Assembly (NCBI GenBank): GCA_028023455.1
Contig: JAQFVV010006305.1
Location: forward strand, 237,001 to 301,000
Length of the DNA stretch: 64,000 bases
Origin: Epiperipatus broadwayi
Lineage: Eukaryota > Onychophora > Udeonychophora > Euonychophora > Peripatidae
Direction of reading: 5' to 3'
A program made the translations under genes and the position numbers. Shown piece after piece: positions 51,579 to 61,349 of this stretch. Within the stretch, counting starts at the first letter, position 1; each line of letters begins with the position of its first letter. Under the pieces are notes generated by a model that saw only the letters and a list, made by a program, of their open reading frames with translations, was not told the DNA's origin and did not search any database.

Positions 51579-52058
51579 TTATGTATATTTCCATAAGCTG
51601 TGTATAGCCATATTCGCAACTAGCCTATTAATAACATCATTCTTATATTTGTAAATTAATATTTCCTCCTTAATTTTCCTCTTTTTGTGATTTCTTTCTT
51701 CCATTAATATTTTTATTTCATTACTATTAAATGTAAATTTATAATTACAAGTTTTTTCATGGTCAAAGAATACTGAAGCTGTATTAAATTGACTATTTAC
51801 GTTATTTTTAATTCGGTTATATAATAATTGATGCTCCTTCAATCTTTTTTCCACAGAACATCTCCATTCACCGATGTAAAATTTCTGACATCCACATGAA
51901 ATCTGATAAATTATATTACTTCTTTGCAATTTAGGAATTATACTCTTAGAATTATTAATCAATCGATTAACATTCGGAGGAACACAAAATGAAATATTAT
52001 ACTTTTCTTTAAATATATTCTTAATTAATTTAGATTGCATGTTATTTATAAACGGCAT
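51579..52058 (-). pseudogene. PLE C-terminal part with GIY-YIG endonuclease
   Basis: 159 open codons, normally the C-terminus of the PLE polyprotein but here cut from the RT part by the LINE. An opening FINNMQSKLIKNIF segment with a PPNVNRLI and NSKSIIPKL linker leads to the nuclease: NIIYQISCGCQKFYIGEWR, the PLE form of GIY-YIG with its C-x-C pair, then VEKRLKEH with the conserved Arg/His, FDHEKTCN, and ILMEERNHKKRKIKEEILI. Ends SLWKYT. This nuclease nicks DNA to prime reverse transcription. Catalytic residues look preserved, but the open frame has no RT partner. Confidence 0.85.
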
Positions 52059-52125
52059 ATATATATATCCATTTTTTATTATCTAAAGTAACATTGCAAA
52101 CACTCTTCTTATTATTAAAGGAATT

Positions 52126-52147
52126 TCATCATCATCATCATCATCAA
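52126..52147 (-). repeat. (TGATGA)n tail of the RTE LINE
   Basis: Plus-strand CATCAT repeats directly after the ORF stop. RTE 3' ends terminate in short tandem repeats that are used for priming. Confidence 0.8.
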
Positions 52148-54411
52148 CCATTATCAATCCACTGCAGGATGAAGGTCTCTCCAAGTTTAATCCATCTTCT
52201 CCGATCTTTAGCTTCTCTTCTCCACAACACCCCTGCACATTTTCTAATTTCATCCATCCATCTCACATGTGGTCTCTTTCTGAGTCTTTTACAATCTCTT
52301 GGAATCCAGTATAAAATTTCAATTGTCCATCTATTATCATCTCTTCTAGCAATATATCCAACCCAACTCCATTTCAATCTTTTAATTTTTTCAATAAGGT
52401 CAGTAACACCTGTTTGTTGTCTTACCCATACATTGCGTTTTCGATCTCTTCTTGTTACTCCCAACATACATCTCTCCATACTCCTTTGAGTGGTCTGAAG
52501 TCTCTGTATTGCTCTTCTATTAAGTGTCCAAGTCTCAGACCAATAAGTAAGAACTGGTAAAACACATTTGTTAAAAACCATCCTTTTCAAACACATAGGC
52601 ATATTTCCTTTTAGTATCAAGTTATTTCTACCAAAAGCACTCCAACCAAGTTTAATTCTATGATTAATTTCCTCCATTATGTTTCCATCTGTATTAATAA
52701 TCTGACCAAGGTATTTGTAACTGTTAACTTCTTCTAATTCTTCATAATCAATCTTTATTTTCATATTTTGAGCAAATCGATTAAACATTACTTTAGTCTT
52801 TTTAACATTTATCTTTAGTCCTACTTTTCTACTTTCATCTGCTAACTCCTGCAACATTTCCTGAAGCTCTGAAGCATTATTTGCAAAAACAACTACATCA
52901 TCTGCAAAATCTAAATGACTTAAATACTCTCCATTTACTTTCACTCCTTTAGTTTCCCATTTTAATCCACAAAATACTTCTTGCAGCACTGCTGTAAAGA
53001 GTTTTGGAGATATGGAGTCACCTTGTCTTATACCTTTCTCAATGTTGATTTTTCCAGTATCATTATGTAATCTAATTGTTGCTGTTGCATTTTTATAAAT
53101 ATTCTTTAAAATATGACAATATCCTGGATCTATACCTTGATGATCCAATGCTTTAATCACTGAAGAAATGTGTATAGAATCGAATGCCTTTTCATAATCT
53201 ACAAACCCAAAACATAATGACAACTCATATTCGTTTGTCCTTTCTATGACTTCTCTCAATACCTGGATATGATCTATTGTACTAAAACCACTTTTAAATC
53301 CAGCTTGTTCTCTTGGTTGGTGGAAATCCAAAGTTCTCTGTAGACGAGTTGTAATTATCTTGGTAAAAATTTTATATAAAACTGATAAAAGGCTGATAGG
53401 TCTGTAATTTCTAATATCTTCTTTATCACCTTTTTTAAATATTAATATTATTACTGCATTCTTCCAATCTTCCAGTACATCTTTATCATTTAGACATTTG
53501 GTATATAATTTTGCTAAAATTGTTTCTATTTCTTCACCTGCTTCTTTTAATATATCAATTATAATTCCATCATTTCCTGGAGCCTTTCCTTTCTTCATAC
53601 ACTTAATTGCATGTCTCACTTCATTTAAAATTCTGGGCAATTCGGAAGATGTAATAGATATAGGAGGTACTTGTTCTTTATTACTATATAATTCTTGATA
53701 AAAATCTTCTACCAATTTCATGAAGTCATCTCTCTTTTTAGTAATAATTCCATCTTTTTTTCTTATTGCAGATATAAATTTCCTACCAATACCAAAATGT
53801 TGTTTAACATTTTTGAGACTTTTATTTTCTTCTACAGCTTTCCTTGCTATTTCACAGTTATACTTTCTTATATCATTTTCAACTCTTTTCCGTACCATTT
53901 TACAAAATTTGAGATATTCAATTCTTTTTAATACATCATTTTTGCATATCTTCATATTCCTTCTTTTCTTCATAAATTCTCTAGTCTCAGTAGAAATTTT
54001 ATTAGTCAATTGCTGCTTTTTTCTACCAGCTATGTTTGTTGCAGTTTTTAAAAGTGTATCAGTTATTTTCATATTAATTTCATTCAAATCTGTATCATGT
54101 TCAAAATCTCCTAACACTTGAAACCTATTTGTAAGTTCTAATTTAAATTCATTAGAATGTTTCTGAAGATTAGTAATATCAACTGTAAATATTGTTTTTC
54201 TTAATAATTTTTGTCTCTCTAGTTTTACATTAACACGTAACTTACACCTTACTAATCGATGATCACTTCCTGTGTTAAATTTATTAAGAACATTACAATC
54301 TTGAAATATGTATTTTCTGTTAGTCAAAATATAATCCAATTCTGCTGTACCTTCATTTGGATGCTTCCATGTCCATTTCCTTTTAACATTTTTCTCAAAA
54401 AATGAATTCAT
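52144..54411 (-). CDS. RTE LINE ORF, C-terminal endonuclease end plus reverse transcriptase
   Basis: 755 open codons. Early residues carry the end of the endonuclease (ELDYILTNRKY, then GSDHRLVRCKL with the catalytic Asp-His). A basic, helical linker follows, then RT: KAPGNDGIIIDILKEAG, NYRPISLLSVLYKIFTKI, EQAGFKSGFSTIDHIQV, VDYEKAFDSI (first catalytic Asp), GIRQGDSISPKLF, LDFADDVVVFANN (catalytic FADD), NVKKTKVM and YKYLGQII. The C-terminal part has LPVLTYWSETWTL, the WVGYIARR motif and RKRPHVRWMDEIRK. It makes element cDNA at nicked targets. All RT motifs are intact. The apparent start is an artefact of the 94-bp duplication upstream; the original frame continued from the endonuclease ORF. 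Confidence 0.85.
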   Translation of the reverse strand: MNSFFEKNVKRKWTWKHPNEGTAELDYILTNRKYIFQDCNVLNKFNTGSDHRLVRCKLRVNVKLERQKLLRKTIFTVDITNLQKHSNEFKLELTNRFQVLGDFEHDTDLNEINMKITDTLLKTATNIAGRKKQQLTNKISTETREFMKKRRNMKICKNDVLKRIEYLKFCKMVRKRVENDIRKYNCEIARKAVEENKSLKNVKQHFGIGRKFISAIRKKDGIITKKRDDFMKLVEDFYQELYSNKEQVPPISITSSELPRILNEVRHAIKCMKKGKAPGNDGIIIDILKEAGEEIETILAKLYTKCLNDKDVLEDWKNAVIILIFKKGDKEDIRNYRPISLLSVLYKIFTKIITTRLQRTLDFHQPREQAGFKSGFSTIDHIQVLREVIERTNEYELSLCFGFVDYEKAFDSIHISSVIKALDHQGIDPGYCHILKNIYKNATATIRLHNDTGKINIEKGIRQGDSISPKLFTAVLQEVFCGLKWETKGVKVNGEYLSHLDFADDVVVFANNASELQEMLQELADESRKVGLKINVKKTKVMFNRFAQNMKIKIDYEELEEVNSYKYLGQIINTDGNIMEEINHRIKLGWSAFGRNNLILKGNMPMCLKRMVFNKCVLPVLTYWSETWTLNRRAIQRLQTTQRSMERCMLGVTRRDRKRNVWVRQQTGVTDLIEKIKRLKWSWVGYIARRDDNRWTIEILYWIPRDCKRLRKRPHVRWMDEIRKCAGVLWRREAKDRRRWIKLGETFILQWIDNG

Positions 54412-54509
54412 AATAAGTCAAAATATAATCCAATTCTGCTGTACCTTCATTTGGATGCTTCCATGTCCATTTCCTTTTAACATTTTTCTCAAAAAATGAA
54501 TTCATAATA
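54322..54509. repeat. 94-bp perfect tandem duplication inside the LINE ORF
   Basis: The segment starting AGTCAAAATATAATCC at 54322 is repeated from 54416. The period of 94 is not a multiple of three, so it shifts the frame and splits the endonuclease-RT protein; the two ORFs share the same 29-residue stretch from MNSFFEKN to ELDYILT. The copies appear identical, so the event is young or an assembly error. Confidence 0.85.
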
Positions 54510-55111
54510 TAAAGTTTTTCTTTTTCTGCAAACTCCACAAGTCTATGTCCTCTCTCATTTCTATTACCATAACCAAAATTACCTACAGCAATTTCATCTT
54601 TCATTTGTCTACCAATTCTAGCATTAAAGTCTCCCATAACAATTTTAAAATGTTGTTTACTCTGATCAAAAGCCTTTTGTACATCCATATAAAAATCTTC
54701 TACTACTTCATCACTATGAGAACTTGTTGGGGCATAAACCTGAATTATCTGCATTTGGTATCTGCTATTAAGTTGTATAACTAATCTTGCCATTCTGTCC
54801 GATACACCATCAATCTCCACAATATTGTTCTTCCACTTTTTATTTATAATGAATCCTACTCCACTTGTATTTCCAATATGTGTGCCTTTATAATAGAGTA
54901 TATGTCCACTTTTTAAATCAATTGTTTTTTCTCCTTTTCTTCTAACTTCACAAAGTCCAATAATGTATGCAATATTTGGTTTTTTATCATAATCAATCTT
55001 TAAAAGTTCATTAGTAAAGAGTTCAATATTTAAAATTTTATCACTCATATATTTACATAATTTATCATTGTGATGCAAAAATGATTTCAGACTTGCCATT
55101 TCATGTATCAT
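54395..55111 (-). CDS. RTE LINE ORF, APE-type endonuclease part
   Basis: 238 codons. It has an exonuclease-endonuclease-phosphatase fold signature: IGLCEVRRKGE with the metal-binding Glu, GTHIGNTSGVGFII, DRMARLVIQL, QVYAPTSSHSDE, IVMGDFNARIG with the catalytic Asp-Phe-Asn, and YGNRNERGHRLVEF. The last residues (ELDYILT then a short foreign tail) are the frameshift product of the tandem duplication; the SDH motif is on the other ORF. The first endonuclease strand is missing at the N-terminus. Confidence 0.8.
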   Translation of the reverse strand: MIHEMASLKSFLHHNDKLCKYMSDKILNIELFTNELLKIDYDKKPNIAYIIGLCEVRRKGEKTIDLKSGHILYYKGTHIGNTSGVGFIINKKWKNNIVEIDGVSDRMARLVIQLNSRYQMQIIQVYAPTSSHSDEVVEDFYMDVQKAFDQSKQHFKIVMGDFNARIGRQMKDEIAVGNFGYGNRNERGHRLVEFAEKEKLYIMNSFFEKNVKRKWTWKHPNEGTAELDYILTYYEFIF

Positions 55112-55138
55112 TAGAATACGTGATTTAAAATGAATATA

Positions 55139-55785
55139 TCATCTTTCTCCAATAGGTTTAAAAATTAATTTATAATTTAAATCAGTAGCATTTCTAAATA
55201 TTTGTAAATCCAAAAATTTTATTTTTCCATTTTGTTCATTAGTCCATTTTAAATTGTTTAAATTATTCAGATTATATAAAAGAACATCAATAATATCTTT
55301 AGGACCACAAACAAAAACATCATCAACATATCTAGTATAAATTTTAATATCTTCAAATTTATAAGAATTAAATATAATATCTTCATATTTTGACAATGTA
55401 AAATTACAAATTTGTGCTACCAGAGGTAATCCCATTGTCTATCCTTTACCCATTTTATAAAACTTATCATTATATATTGCAATAATATTATAACTTATAA
55501 ATTTTAGTGATTCAATAATAAAATTTATGAAATGTTTATTTATAGACATATTAATTCAATTTCAATTAAATTTATAGATTCAAGATGATCAATTGATCCA
55601 TATAACTCTGTTACATCCAATGAAGCTAACAGATCATTATCATTTATTTTTATATTTTTAATTCTATCAACAAATTCATAAGAAGATGCAATTGTATATC
55701 TTCCAAAACCCAACATATCTTGTAATAATTTACCAATATACTTAGCTGTTTTATACATAAATGATCCACCAAAATCAATCATCAA
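55139..55785 (-). pseudogene. PLE reverse transcriptase, broken
   Basis: Two open pieces. 55540-55785 holds MIDFGGSFMYKTAKYIGK and NDDLLASLDVTELYGSID-type text, the palm motif with the first catalytic Asp. 55139-55435 holds MGLPLVAQICNFTLSKYED, YTRYVDDVFVCG (catalytic YVDD) and KIKFLDLQIF. About 35 codons between them are in another frame and include a stop. Downstream the family normally has roughly 100 more residues before the GIY-YIG part; here the LINE takes their place. Confidence 0.8.
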
Positions 55786-55799
55786 TCTAAGAGGATTTC

Positions 55800-56759
55800 C
55801 TACTTTTTGAAGTTTAATATTAGCAAATATTCTTGGACATATAGATGTAGATGGATATATATATCATAGTATGTACAACTATTCATAAAATGATTTTTAA
55901 CCTTCTTTAAAATACTATTTATAAATTTCATACACTGTCCCTCCATATTATAACTATTAATAGTATCAAATCCCAATTTACTCATTTGTGTTTCAATTTT
56001 ATCATTATATGCACCTTTTTTAATAAAACACATTCGTAAACCCTTATCTTCTTTCAAACATATATTTTGTTCAGTTCTAAGAATATTTTTAAATTCAGAA
56101 ATAGCATAATTCCATGACCGATCATATCTATTAGTTTTTATTTTATATTTAAAAATCTCCTTAATAATGTTATTACAATCTTGTAAATTCATATCATCAT
56201 CAAAAACATTCTGCACTGACACAATCAATTCCATATTATAATCTTTCCGTACACTTCCTACATACTTTGAACCATATTGTAATACATAATTTTGTGTAAA
56301 ATTAATTTTTTCATCTGTTAAATTCACGTAATTATCATCACCATAACTATTTGGGTAATAACAATTATACAAAAAGTCAATTTTCTTATCAAATTTCTTA
56401 ATCCAATTTTGTCAATACTTTTTACATCCAACTTGACAATGTATATAAAATGCATTCCATTGATCCCATTCACTCATATCTATTAAATGTTCAATAGGTG
56501 TTAAATATTTTTTAATGTCATAAATTTCTTTTTTACATTGCCTTATTATATTGTCCAAAATAATTGATTTAATTTTAAACATATTATTTGAGGTAAATCT
56601 GAGACATCTATTCAAACGAATATTACAGCATTTAGGAAAAACACAAAACATTTTACACTTTTTAAAAAAGTATAATCGACAACTTTCACACATCAACTTC
56701 TTGCTTTGTTTCCGCCATTCTTTAATTAGACAAAATTTACTTAAGACTGAAAATTCCAT
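55800..56759 (-). pseudogene. PLE N-terminal region, broken
   Basis: Frame 56412-56759 starts at the likely element ATG and is Cys-rich: CESCRLYFFKKC, CVFPKCCNIRLNRC, which may bind zinc. A stop near 56413 separates it from 55800-56372, which contains LRMCFIKKGAYNDKIE and other text preceding the RT core in PLE proteins. The match to PLE comes mainly from position directly upstream of the RT; motifs here are weaker. Confidence 0.6.
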
Positions 56760-56778
56760 AATGGTAATAAATTTATGT

Positions 56779-56866
56779 AATAAATGTAAAATACAGTACC
56801 CGTTATAAAATATTATATATATATAACAAATAAATAAATAAATTTTAACGGTAAATACAATATTAA
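56779..56866 (-). repeat. PLE terminal repeat, 5' copy
   Basis: Nearly identical to 51410-51497 in the same orientation. Ends where the inverted PLE fragment begins. Confidence 0.8.
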
Positions 56867-57470
56867 TTTCATATTATATTATTAAATTAATTAAGAATAT
56901 ATTTTAAAAAAGTATATTTCATTTTGTGTTCTTCTGAATGTTAATTGATTGATTAATAATTCTAAGAGTATCCTAAATTGCAAAGAAGTAATATAATTTA
57001 TCAGATTTTATGTGGATGTCAGAAATTTTACATCAGTGAATTGAGATGTTCTGTGGAAAAAAGATTGAAGGAGCATTAATTATTATATAACCGAATTAAA
57101 AATAATGTAAATAGTCAATTTAATACAGCTTCAGTATTCTTTGATCATGAAAAAACTTGTAATTATAAATTTACATTTAATAGTAATGGAATAAAAATAT
57201 TAATGGAAGAAAGAAATCATAAAAAGAGGAAAATTAAAGAGGCAATATTAATTGATAAATATAAGAATGATGTTATTAATAGGCAAGTTGCGAATAGGAC
57301 ATACACAGCTTATGGAAATATACGTAACATTAAGTTTGAAAATTTGAAATTCAGTTAAAGCTGACAAGGATTACCACATAATCGAAAGCGCTACAAAAGA
57401 ATTTAAACTATAATATTGTATTTACCATTAAACTTTATTTATTTATTTGTTATATATATATTGTAACCAT
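56867..57470 (+). pseudogene. Inverted second PLE 3' fragment (GIY-YIG relic)
   Basis: The plus strand copies the minus strand of 51440-51990: RSNIIYQI-like text, FYISEL, SVEKRLKEH, FDHEKTCNYKFTFNSNGIKILMEERNHKKRKIKEAILI and an ending around AYGNIRNIKFENLKFS before TAA at 57356. An in-frame stop falls after KEH and there are other changes. It is followed by the hammerhead-like motif and a reversed terminal repeat that decays by 57470. Tail-to-tail partial copies are common in PLE insertions. Confidence 0.8.
57343..57408 (+). ncRNA. Hammerhead-like motif, second PLE copy
   Basis: Outer stem AAATTC/GAATTT, box CTGACAAG at 57361, stem II GATTA/TAATC with loop CCACA, GAAA, the palindrome AGCGCT and A at the cleavage position. 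The same 8-base deviation from CTGANGA as the first copy, with one base different. Stem III as a self-complementary hexamer is the design known from minimal PLE hammerheads, which act as dimers. Confidence 0.5.
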
Positions 57471-58871
57471 ATGTTTTGGCTCAAAGATAGTAGGTTTTAT
57501 CCAGTGGATAAATGTGTAAAATTTTAAATAGTACTAAGTCATAAATTATTGAAAAATAGTGTGTAAATATTCATTATATATATTAAAATGCTTGTGGATT
57601 ATAATTTTTCCACTAGGCATTAGCTGATTAATAAATATCCTAAGAAGTGACGATGATCTTGACTATTTGTGAGACACTGGAAAGTCTGATGGAATGGATG
57701 TTTATCTCATAAGTATTTTATCACAATTTCCGGTGGTAGCTAGTTAAATAATATTTTAATAGTATAAAACCAATTTGAAAGTAGGAAAGTATTTAAAACT
57801 TTATTATTATTAAACAACAATTAATAATAAACAGCAAAATCAATTTATAAGTCTTCTAAATTTTTTTTATAAAAAAATCTTTAAATATACTATATTTTAA
57901 TGTAAATTGGTTGCATCAGTCTAGATGATTCTCACTAGAGGGATCAAACTTAATTTATTCACATTTTACAGTGATTGGACCATTCAGAACCAATCCTGCC
58001 AGATAATACAAAGTATATAATATAAAAGTTGGTAGGGGGAGGAGGACACTCTAAGAAATGTAAATGGAACAAGACTACATCTCCACTTCTGAAGTAAAAT
58101 AGAAGAAATAGCTAGAAAATAATAATTTGTTTTTAAAATTAATTGGGACAAAATTTTATAGATAGATGGATTTGAATACTATGGAGTAAATTTAAAAAAG
58201 CCCTGTGAAATCTCTACCCCAATTTTCATCGATCTTGGATTCTTAACTTTGCCTACTGAAGGAAATACTGGAAGGACCGCTATTTGAATAAGTATTTGCC
58301 AAAATGTACTATTTGGAATGGAAAATAATCCCAGAAAATGTAAGCATTTATTTTTGTCTTCTTTATTTTAACCAATTATCAGAACTAGTCATAACACAAA
58401 AGTTATTTAGACTGAAGATAAAAAAAAAAGATTAAAGTATTTTAATTTTCGCGCTGTTATTAATTCAGCATTAAGCAGAAAAATCCGTTTGCGTATGAAT
58501 TAATATTTCAAGAAAATATTCTAAATCATTTTAAGAAATAATGAAGAAATTAAAATTTCACTTTAAATCATATAAAGTAATTAGTTGAAAAAAAATACAT
58601 AAATATATTTCCTAAGTCATAGGGAAGAGACATCGTCTGAATTTGATATTTCCCCGGGAAGTAATCAGCCACGTATATATATTCTTAATAATTGCTTAAT
58701 ATTAAATCAATTCTATTTAACATTCTTAAATATGAAATAAATTGCCAATAATAGTGAATAAAGAAATATTGATTTTTTTTTACCTTGATTATACAATATA
58801 TAAGGTAATAATATTTTAAGTGTTTTAAAATTATCCAGATTATTTAAGATTGTGACAATTACTGTGGACGA
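57471..58871. other. No gene supported
   Basis: AT-rich DNA. The first 250 bases may still be PLE-derived but no motif is readable. Confidence 0.4.
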
Positions 58872-59110
58872 GAAAAACAAAGTAAACAAAATCCATAAAT
58901 GATTTAAAAGTTTATTTTCAAAGATCGTATTAAACTGATTATAATTGTGCTACATTTGGAAAATATATATATTACATATTAATTAAAATGAAAAACAAAG
59001 TAAACAAAATTCATAAGTGATTTAAAAGTTTATTTTCAAAGATCGTAATAAACTGATTATAATTGTGCTACATTTGAAAATATATATATATGTTACATAT
59101 TAATTAAAAT
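58872..59110. repeat. Two-copy 118-bp tandem repeat
   Basis: The unit starting GAAAAACAAAGTAAACAAAA at 58872 recurs at 58990 with few differences and ends ACATATTAATTAAAAT both times. The preceding GGTAATAATATTTTAAG and CCAGATTATTTAAG phrases at 58804-58850 recur in diverged form at 59236-59282, so the unit may be part of a larger duplicated block. Confidence 0.8.
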
Positions 59111-59825
59111 CGCTTAGAAGATCGTATTTATAAAAAAAAAATTTTTTTTTTTTAATTTAAAACATCTCATTTTTTTGTGAAAAGGGGAGGTGAAAGAGGT
59201 ATTTATTTGTTTATCATTAGTAAATAACTTGCAACGTGATAATATTTTAAATGGTTTTAAAATCACCCAGATTATTTAAGAATATAACAGATCTTCGCGC
59301 AGATGAAAGAAAAAAAAGAAGAAAAACAAAAATAGACAAATCGATATATATAAATTAAACCTATTTAAATGACTTATTCTCGAAAATGTTTTAATATTGC
59401 TTCAGTATGCTTACATTAGTACACAAACCGATAAAGGATTTCTATTGCCATTGGAGAAATGTTTGAATTTTGTCTAAAGATGTTAATATTGAACCGGATA
59501 ACCAATATATATATATATATTACTCAGGAATGTTTGCTTATCACATCCGTTTTCATATTGTTTTACTTATAAGAACGAATCAAACTTCGATAAAGTCCAA
59601 TGGTAGAAGATGTAATGATTGTTTAGTTTGTTAATTACTATATATAATATTGTAATGCGTTTTTTTTTGTGTGTGTGTGTTATTCAGGTATTAAGTTTTT
59701 ATATATTTATACCAGGGTATAAAATATATTAAGTGATGAGGTAGCTGTGTATAAAGTATATACATTTATTATCCATATTTATATTATTTTCCCAATGAAG
59801 GGAAAGCATAATGGTAAATATTATT
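59111..59825. other. No gene supported
   Basis: Contains A/T homopolymer runs at 59131-59160, a GT run at about 59668-59681 and a TATATATATA run at 59502. Nothing else. Confidence 0.4.
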
Positions 59826-60011
59826 GGTAAAAGTTCACTATAACGGTCTATGGTTGTTTGCCCTCTATTGTTTAAAATTTAAACTAAATTGCTTGAGAAT
59901 CTGACATGTATGTTATTATATTACAAATAAATTAAAATTTAATCAAATGTAAAAGATAATAATAAAAAAAAAAACCTTTTGAATGTTGGATTAATTACAC
60001 GACATTAATTA

Positions 60012-60068
60012 AAAAAACATTTACCTTTTTAAATATAATTACGTCCTATACAGACTAGGAAGTTGGAG
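60012..60068 (+). repeat. Left 57-bp inverted repeat
   Basis: Exact reverse complement of 60694-60750; inner part contains GTCCTATACAGACTAGGAAG. Confidence 0.9.
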
Positions 60069-60241
60069 ACTGCTGATGTTATTGTACGCAGCCCAGCCAT
60101 CTGAAATAATGTGCGTACACTGTCTACAACTTAAGAATTTAAAATAACTACATTTATAGCACATGTTGAAAAAAAAAGACACCTTATGTGTTCAACGGCG
60201 CGAATTACACGCATACGAGTACAGTTTTATAGTTACAAAAG

Positions 60242-60707
60242 ATGTCTGCTACATGCTTAGTACCTGATAGTGAAATTTTAAGCGTTGCTGCTATTCTGGC
60301 AGAAGAATGGAATATGCGTGGATTTGATGACAATGGGGAGCCATTAATCGTCGAAATAGACGAAACCTACTATTTCTACCGAAAATATCACAGGGGGGCT
60401 ATGCGGACAGGTCATTGGGTGTTTGGCGTCATAGAGAGAGCATCAAGAAAGTGCTTCTTGATAGAAGTGGCAGACAGGACGGCTGATACACTGGAGGGCC
60501 TGATACAGCGGGTCATTTTATCAGGAAAACTTCGTGGATCCCGAAGACCGAGACATACACAGCCAGAATATTGAAAACATGTGGATGAGAGCAAAGCGTA
60601 AGCTGAAATTCCAATGTGGCATTAGCAGAGCTTTGTTTTCATCGTACCTGCACGAATTGCCCTCCGGAGTAGATACAGCAATACCGCTTTTTTCTCCAAC
60701 TTCCTAG
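60242..60707 (+). pseudogene. Merlin/ISXO2-like transposase fragment
   Basis: From the ATG at 60242: EEWNMRG, then PLIVEIDETYYFYRKYHRG with the first catalytic Asp-Glu of the ISXO2/IS1595 DDE domain, HWVFGVIERASRKCFLIEV and LEGLIQRVIL. At about 60525 the frame shifts by +1 and reads ENFVDPEDRDIHSQN, IENMWMRAKRKLKF and LFSSYLHEL, the C-terminal block of the family with its final acidic region. Between them the segment that usually carries the second catalytic Asp (a SDGWxAY-type motif) is absent, about 35 codons. The N-terminus is also short. No function is possible. Confidence 0.85.
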
Positions 60708-60750
60708 TCTGTATAGGACGTAATTATATTTAAAAAGGTAAATGTTTTTT
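60694..60750 (-). repeat. Right 57-bp inverted repeat
   Basis: Exact reverse complement of 60012-60068. Confidence 0.9.
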
Positions 60751-61066
60751 TTATTATCTTTTACATTTGAATAAATTTTCATGTAATTGTAAGACAGTAG
60801 CATATACTTTTTTATTTTAAATTCTTAAGTTGTAGACAGTTTAAAATCTTAACTTTCAAAGAAATTAAAAGTAATTATTTTAATTAATGTCGTGTAATTA
60901 ATCCAACATTCAAAAGGTTTTTTTTTTTATTATTATCTTTTACATTTGATTAAATTTTAATTTATTTGTAATATAATAACATACATGTCAGATTCTCAAG
61001 CAATTTAGTTTAAATTTTAAACAATAGAGGGCAAACAACCATAGACCGTTATAGTGAACTTTTACC

Positions 61067-61166
61067 TTTTTTTCCATTTTTTTTTTTTTTTTCCCAAAAG
61101 GGGGGAAAAGGAAATTTTTTTTTTTTTTTACGAAAAAAAAATTTTTTTCTCTTTCACTGCAAAAAA
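61067..61166. repeat. Homopolymer block, possible assembly artefact
   Basis: Successive runs of T, C, A, G, A, T, A and T, with almost no mixed sequence, begin exactly where the palindrome arm ends. This pattern is typical of collapsed or mis-called consensus at a hairpin. Confidence 0.5.
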
Positions 61167-61349
61167 AGATGTTAATATTTTATCGAGGAGGGGAACAAAT
61201 AGACCCAAACTGGTCAAAAATATACACATAATGATACCATTGTTCTATTATATAAAATAATTTAATAAGCATTTTTTTATTATTGCTTAATTTTGCTTAT
61301 AAACGAAATGTCCACTTTAAATACAAAATGTAGTTTAATCCTCCTTGTT

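Larger units (their letters stand above)
52124..55135 (-). mobile_element. RTE-type LINE, nearly full, inserted in the PLE
   Basis: Contains an APE-type endonuclease and reverse transcriptase in one original frame, with no long 3' UTR: the stop codon merges with a (TGATGA)n tail at 52126-52147, the hallmark of RTE elements. The 5' end lacks the first endonuclease block (a NVRTL-type motif is not seen), so it is slightly truncated. It is the best-preserved coding element of the window. No convincing target duplication was found. Confidence 0.88.
51410..56866 (-). mobile_element. Penelope-like element interrupted by an RTE LINE
   Basis: Read on the minus strand: a terminal repeat (56779-56866), a Cys-rich start, reverse transcriptase with LDVTELYGSID and YVDD, the inserted LINE, a GIY-YIG endonuclease, a hammerhead-like motif, and the same terminal repeat (51410-51497). 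RT plus C-terminal GIY-YIG defines the Penelope/Poseidon type. The terminal repeats differ at only a few bases. The coding part is split by stops and shifts, so this copy is dead. Confidence 0.85.
59826..61066. mobile_element. Merlin/ISXO2-type DNA transposon relic in a long palindrome
   Basis: Perfect 57-bp inverted ends at 60012-60068 and 60694-60750 enclose a transposase fragment. Farther out, 59826-60011 is matched in reverse complement, nearly perfectly, by 60881-61066, giving total arms of about 243 bp. The right arm holds an extra 130 bp (60751-60880) that partly repeats arm text and includes the reverse complement of the left-interior 60119-60146. Long inverted ends are known for Merlin elements. 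Central coding is deleted, so this is a non-autonomous derivative. Confidence 0.8.

Noticed and set aside
52094-52489. Plus-strand open frame starting with a His run
   Set aside because: It is the reverse shadow of the RTE LINE ORF and its CATCAT tail.
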